From a virus, in the IMG/VR virus record IMGVR_UViG_3300031834_000043, positions 1 to 25,046 of that record: a stretch of DNA of 25,046 nucleotides. The stretch is one strand, 5' to 3'. The notes under the pieces are model-generated. The model was not told the origin of the DNA. It did no database searches and worked only from the letters and a program-made list of their open reading frames with translations. Of this stretch, positions 22,791 through 25,046 are shown piece after piece; position 1 is the stretch's first letter, and the number at the start of each line of letters is the position of its first letter. The position numbers and the translations under genes were made by a program.

Positions 22791-24239
22791 TCATATTATA
22801 CCCTTATCATGCTGTGAATAGTCTATAGGTACTTCTCCATAGCCACCTATTACTCTAGCACCACCGACAGCTCCTAAGAAAAGGTACTGACACGCATCGC
22901 CAGCGTGTGAATATTTACCCTTGTCAGGTTTATCCTGATACCGATCTTCACCAGCCACCTGCAATCTTTTATACTTATAACCCCCACCACATGCCTTCCT
23001 GAGCGTTGGTGCTCCGGGGGTAATCCGAAAGGCGGGCTTACCACTAAAGTCTAGCCGCTGCATATAGTCTGCAACAACCTCTCGTCTGATGGTAAAATCG
23101 TTAGTGTAGGTCGGAAACGCATTAACCTTCTGTTGACTAAGTATCATGAAAGGTGTTTGTTCATCTGTCTGCGACCTACCCTCACCAGCGGGGTCAGCAT
23201 AAATCTCTACATTCTTAAACTGTATGTACGTTGTAGATAACTTCTGATGCAGTAACTTCCCAAAGTTCACAGCCCCCATGTCAAATGTACACAGCTCATC
23301 AAAGATAACCATACCACCACTCGGGGTTATCTGGCCAAAGATAGCTGCGGGCGTCAACCCAAAGTCTATTCCTAAGTACAATACCAACGTAGGGTCGGGC
23401 TTATAATAGTTAGGGTCATAGTGAACATCATCCTTATACTCAGGCCATACAGGTTTCCCATCCATAACGAAACCATAAAGCCCATGCACATAGACATTTA
23501 TCCACTCTTTATCTTTACCGGGCATCATATTCTCATAATACCCTTTACGCAAATGCCCTTTATTCTCAGCTTCCTTACTAACCCCGGACGGCTGGTGGTA
23601 GACACTATGGTTAGTCGGCTTCTTAACCTCAAAGAGAGTATAGTACCAATGGTCTGAGTCCGGAGGGTTGGTATCAAGGATAACCCCACACCATGTAGGT
23701 TCATAGAGCCTACGACAATTCTCATCGTCAACCCCAAAGAGTGGATCAGTGGAGTCTAATACTGTCTTGGGATACCTACCACAACGTCCTTGCAACATCT
23801 CAAATATAGACCTCGGCACTTCCTTTGCTTCGTTGATAAACCCACCTGTAACCTCTAACGACAGCAACTTCTTTACGTCCTTAGGCCGATCGAGCGCACG
23901 AAACAACCACTCAATATGAACCACAGTCCCATCATTCTGCACTTGGACCATAGTAAACTTCATATTCTGGGCAGACCACTTACCTACAAACTCGGGGATC
24001 CACTCATGGAAGGTAACTATAGTCGTGTCGATTAGTTCCCTATATGTATTTCTTATAATAACCCACCGAGTTCTCCTTACCCCCTCAGCATCCGGAAGCT
24101 GCTTATGTGAGCGGATAAGAAGGTCAGCAATACACCCAACACTCTTGCCACTACCAATTGGGCCTATAACAGTTTTTACGAAACTATCATCTAAGTGAAA
24201 CCTCCTCAAAGTCTTAGATGGTTTGTAAACTACGTCCAT
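22791..24239 (-). CDS. terL: Terminase large subunit
   Basis: The 482-aa motor ATPase and nuclease packages DNA into the prohead. In the ATPase part, Walker A is GPIGSGKS (26-33) and the Walker B region is GGFINEAKEV (132-141); LDTNPP (188-193) is in the expected coupling-motif region. In the RNase H-like nuclease, the acidic residues are Asp292 in LGIDFGLTPA, Asp349 in YADPAGEG and Asp448 in SHAGDACQYL. All key residues are present and length is normal. It follows terS by 8 bp. GC content is visibly higher than in the structural genes (one hand-counted 60-base row, 23581-23640, is 52% against 27% for a portal row), suggesting a separate origin of the packaging module. Confidence 0.95.
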   Translation of the reverse strand: MDVVYKPSKTLRRFHLDDSFVKTVIGPIGSGKSVGCIADLLIRSHKQLPDAEGVRRTRWVIIRNTYRELIDTTIVTFHEWIPEFVGKWSAQNMKFTMVQVQNDGTVVHIEWLFRALDRPKDVKKLLSLEVTGGFINEAKEVPRSIFEMLQGRCGRYPKTVLDSTDPLFGVDDENCRRLYEPTWCGVILDTNPPDSDHWYYTLFEVKKPTNHSVYHQPSGVSKEAENKGHLRKGYYENMMPGKDKEWINVYVHGLYGFVMDGKPVWPEYKDDVHYDPNYYKPDPTLVLYLGIDFGLTPAAIFGQITPSGGMVIFDELCTFDMGAVNFGKLLHQKLSTTYIQFKNVEIYADPAGEGRSQTDEQTPFMILSQQKVNAFPTYTNDFTIRREVVADYMQRLDFSGKPAFRITPGAPTLRKACGGGYKYKRLQVAGEDRYQDKPDKGKYSHAGDACQYLFLGAVGGARVIGGYGEVPIDYSQHDKGII

Positions 24240-24247
24240 TGACTACG

Positions 24248-24622
24248 TTAGTCCGCCATGTTCACGGTAAAGCTAAAGTTCTTACCAGCCCCACCATTCT
24301 CATCAGCATTAGCCCACAACGCAGCTCTAGTCTTCAAGTAGGTGATAGTGGCGGGCACACCATTTTTCTCAGACATTTGCTTAAATAAAGCCTTAACAGC
24401 AATCGCCTTGGCCAGAGATTCCCCCCGATCATAGGCAGCATGGAACATCTCCGCATCTACTGGAGCATTACCTAGCTGGGTTTCGGATACGTTAAATATA
24501 GCAAGAACTTCTTTTTCTGATAAACCAGCAGCAGCTTCTTCTATAATCTTAAGAGAATACTCATCAAAGATCGTAAGACCTTCTGGAAGAACTGCATAAG
24601 GATTAAATTGGTCCATACTCAT
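24248..24622 (-). CDS. terS: Terminase small subunit (putative)
   Basis: A 124-aa protein directly before terL, the usual place for the DNA-recognition subunit. Residues about 22-50 form a helix-turn-helix-like unit (KIIEEAAAGLSEKEVLAIFNV). Then follows FHAAYDRGESLAKAIAVKALF and ATITYLKTRAALW (91-103), which matches the oligomerisation helices of TerS proteins. The C-terminus with NFSFTV is a short strand. It is the first gene of the leftward operon, about 50 bases after a good promoter. An ATG two codons in is an alternative start. No strong ribosome site is seen: AAGAG lies nine bases before the first ATG. Confidence 0.85.
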   Translation of the reverse strand: MSMDQFNPYAVLPEGLTIFDEYSLKIIEEAAAGLSEKEVLAIFNVSETQLGNAPVDAEMFHAAYDRGESLAKAIAVKALFKQMSEKNGVPATITYLKTRAALWANADENGGAGKNFSFTVNMAD

Positions 24623-24661
24623 GGAGGTATACTCTTGTTTCGGATTTATGTTTGTCGGTTA

Positions 24662-24678
24662 AGTTTGTTACACAAACT
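24662..24678. repeat. Perfect inverted repeat at the late promoter, operator candidate
   Basis: AGTTTG (24662-24667), spacer TTACA, CAAACT (24673-24678) is a perfect 6-bp dyad. It overlaps the downstream half of the -10 box and the predicted start site of the leftward promoter, where a bound repressor would block transcription. Confidence 0.6.
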
Positions 24679-24704
24679 ATAACACAGTTTCGATAAATTG
24701 TAAA
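24676..24704 (-). promoter_or_regulatory. Leftward sigma70 promoter for the terS late operon
   Basis: On the minus strand, -35 TTTACA (24699-24704, 5 of 6) and -10 TATAGT (24676-24681, 5 of 6) are separated by exactly 17 bases. The -10 is preceded by TGT, an extended -10. The predicted start near 24669 leaves a leader of about 47 bases to the terS ATG. It is the best promoter seen for the minus-strand genes. Confidence 0.7.
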
Positions 24705-24723
24705 GTTATTTTTACGTGACTTT

Positions 24724-24752
24724 TTGATTAAGATTATAATTTAAGTTATAAA
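24724..24752 (+). promoter_or_regulatory. Weaker rightward promoter candidate
   Basis: Plus strand TTGATT (24724-24729, 4 of 6) and TATAAA (24747-24752, 5 of 6) are 17 bases apart. In such AT-rich DNA a match of this quality can arise by chance, and no gene follows immediately. Confidence 0.35.
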
Positions 24753-24770
24753 AACCAAAAATACAAAATT

Positions 24771-24860
24771 CTATGGGGTGTCCTATGACAATGCCCGTCT
24801 GCCTAAGCCCCCCGCCTTTCGCTGTGGTGGTTATCTGTACGCAACCGCTGCGACCTTGTT
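24771..24860. other. GC-rich island upstream of terS, possible packaging site
   Basis: 52 of 90 bases are G or C, while the AT-rich run 24901-24960 has 7 of 60. It carries a GCCCCCCGC run and an imperfect stem (GTGGTT with AACCGC, 24826-24848). No gene is credible in it. Its place just outside the terminase genes suits a pac or cos site, but this is inference. Confidence 0.35.
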
Positions 24861-24863
24861 TGT

Positions 24864-24877
24864 TATGTTATAACATA
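24864..24877. repeat. 14-bp perfect palindrome TATGTTATAACATA
   Basis: A perfect palindrome between the two strong promoters. Its core TGTTATAACA contains an extended -10-like TGTTATAAC in both directions. It may be an operator or a cruciform-forming site. Confidence 0.6.
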
Positions 24878-24953
24878 TCGTCGATCGTAACTCGTTGTTT
24901 TTATTACTGTTTTATTTATTTATTAATTAAATGCTGTTTAATTAAAATAAAAG

Positions 24954-24981
24954 TTTACTTTTATAATTTATGTGTTATAAT
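24954..24981 (+). promoter_or_regulatory. Strong rightward extended -10 promoter
   Basis: Plus strand TTTACT (24954-24959, 4 of 6) and a consensus TATAAT (24976-24981) with 16-base spacing, and TGT just before the -10. The predicted start is near 24988. It faces out of the window and likely drives the early genes. Confidence 0.65.
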
Positions 24982-24999
24982 TTAATCGTACTTTAAATT

Positions 25000-25034
25000 T
25001 AGTACATGTTCTTTAACAATTTGGTGTAGTACAT
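25000..25034. repeat. Direct repeat TAGTACAT x2
   Basis: TAGTACAT occurs at 25000-25007 and 25027-25034, flanking the boxA-like element at a 27-base start-to-start distance. The left copy also pairs with GTACT at 24989-24993 as a GTACT/AGTAC dyad. It may be a protein-binding site; its short length leaves chance possible. Confidence 0.45.
25007..25022 (+). promoter_or_regulatory. boxA-like antitermination element
   Basis: TGTTCTTTAACAA (25007-25019), followed by TTT, differs in one position from the Escherichia coli rRNA leader boxA core TGCTCTTTAACAA. As RNA it would bind NusB/NusE. It lies about 20 bases downstream of the predicted start of the rightward promoter, in the sense orientation, exactly where such an element would work. 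Confidence 0.6.
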
Positions 25035-25046
25035 AATAGCTTTAGT

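Larger units (their letters stand above)
24623..25046. other. 424-bp non-coding control region between divergent promoters
   Basis: No convincing gene lies here. In order from left it holds the leftward late promoter with an operator-like repeat, a weaker rightward promoter (24724-24752), a GC-rich island (24771-24860, 52 of 90 bases G or C), a 14-bp palindrome, a very AT-rich run (24901-24960, 7 of 60 G or C), a strong rightward promoter and a boxA-like element. The layout is that of an intergenic switch region. A replication origin or packaging start may also be here. Confidence 0.7.

Noticed and set aside
24785-24860. tRNA or CRISPR-like element in the GC-rich island
   Set aside because: No T-loop or anticodon-arm consensus could be folded, and there are no spaced identical repeats.
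24773-24985. 70-aa plus-strand frame rich in Cys, Leu and Ile in the control region
   Set aside because: No ribosome site before the ATG, composition changes abruptly where the DNA goes from GC-rich to AT-rich, and it runs through a likely promoter. Read as non-coding.

Overview
The window is a stretch of a tailed-phage genome (or a prophage of the same kind). It is AT-rich and very densely packed, with most neighbouring genes overlapping by 1-8 bp. The gene content fits a short-tailed (podovirus-like) phage of a Gram-negative host: terminase pair, portal, scaffold, an SU10/DUF5309-type major capsid protein, an SU10-type adaptor, several Gly/Ala/Gln-rich virion proteins of the DNA-ejection type, a cupin and a GNAT-fold structural protein, and tail fibres. 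No tape-measure, sheath or tail-tube gene is visible. Host identity cannot be read directly. The only hint is a boxA-like element at 25007-25019 that closely resembles the rRNA-operon boxA of gammaproteobacteria.

Layout. From 27 to 1555 three genes run on the plus strand: a 56-aa small protein, an ATP-dependent DNA ligase, and a 98-aa protein ending in an SSB-like acidic tip. They look like the end of the early/replication arm. At 1552-1555 they meet the minus-strand genes head to head, with the two stop codons sharing the tetramer TTAA. From there to 24622 every gene is on the minus strand and forms one long late operon. In transcription order this is: terS, terL, a run of very small genes (53, 49, 23, 51 and 54 aa), portal, a small helical protein, scaffold, major capsid protein, a cassette of small proteins of which four carry PASTA-like domains, a two-TM protein (holin candidate), a receptor-binding-type fibre, the adaptor, a collar-type fibre with HxH motifs, a four-Cys protein, a propeller-like stabilisation/tail protein, an HExxH metallopeptidase-like protein, a fibre-like protein, a GNAT-like protein, and finally Q/N/G-rich, cupin, Gly/Ala-rich and two large ejection-type proteins.

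The non-coding stretch 24623-25046 is the regulatory centre. It holds a good sigma70 promoter facing left into terS, with a perfect inverted repeat over its -10 box. It also holds a GC-rich island that is a candidate packaging site, a 14-bp palindrome, and a strong extended -10 promoter facing right, followed about 25 nt later by a boxA-like sequence. If the genome is circular or circularly permuted (inference), divergent transcription starts here and both arms meet at 1552-1555.

Most interesting points: the four-gene PASTA cassette after the capsid gene, the SSB-tip mimic, the promoter-plus-boxA leader, the operator-like repeat at the late promoter, the GC-shifted packaging module and island, and the string of tiny genes between terL and portal. 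Functions are inferred from motifs and context only; no database search was possible.
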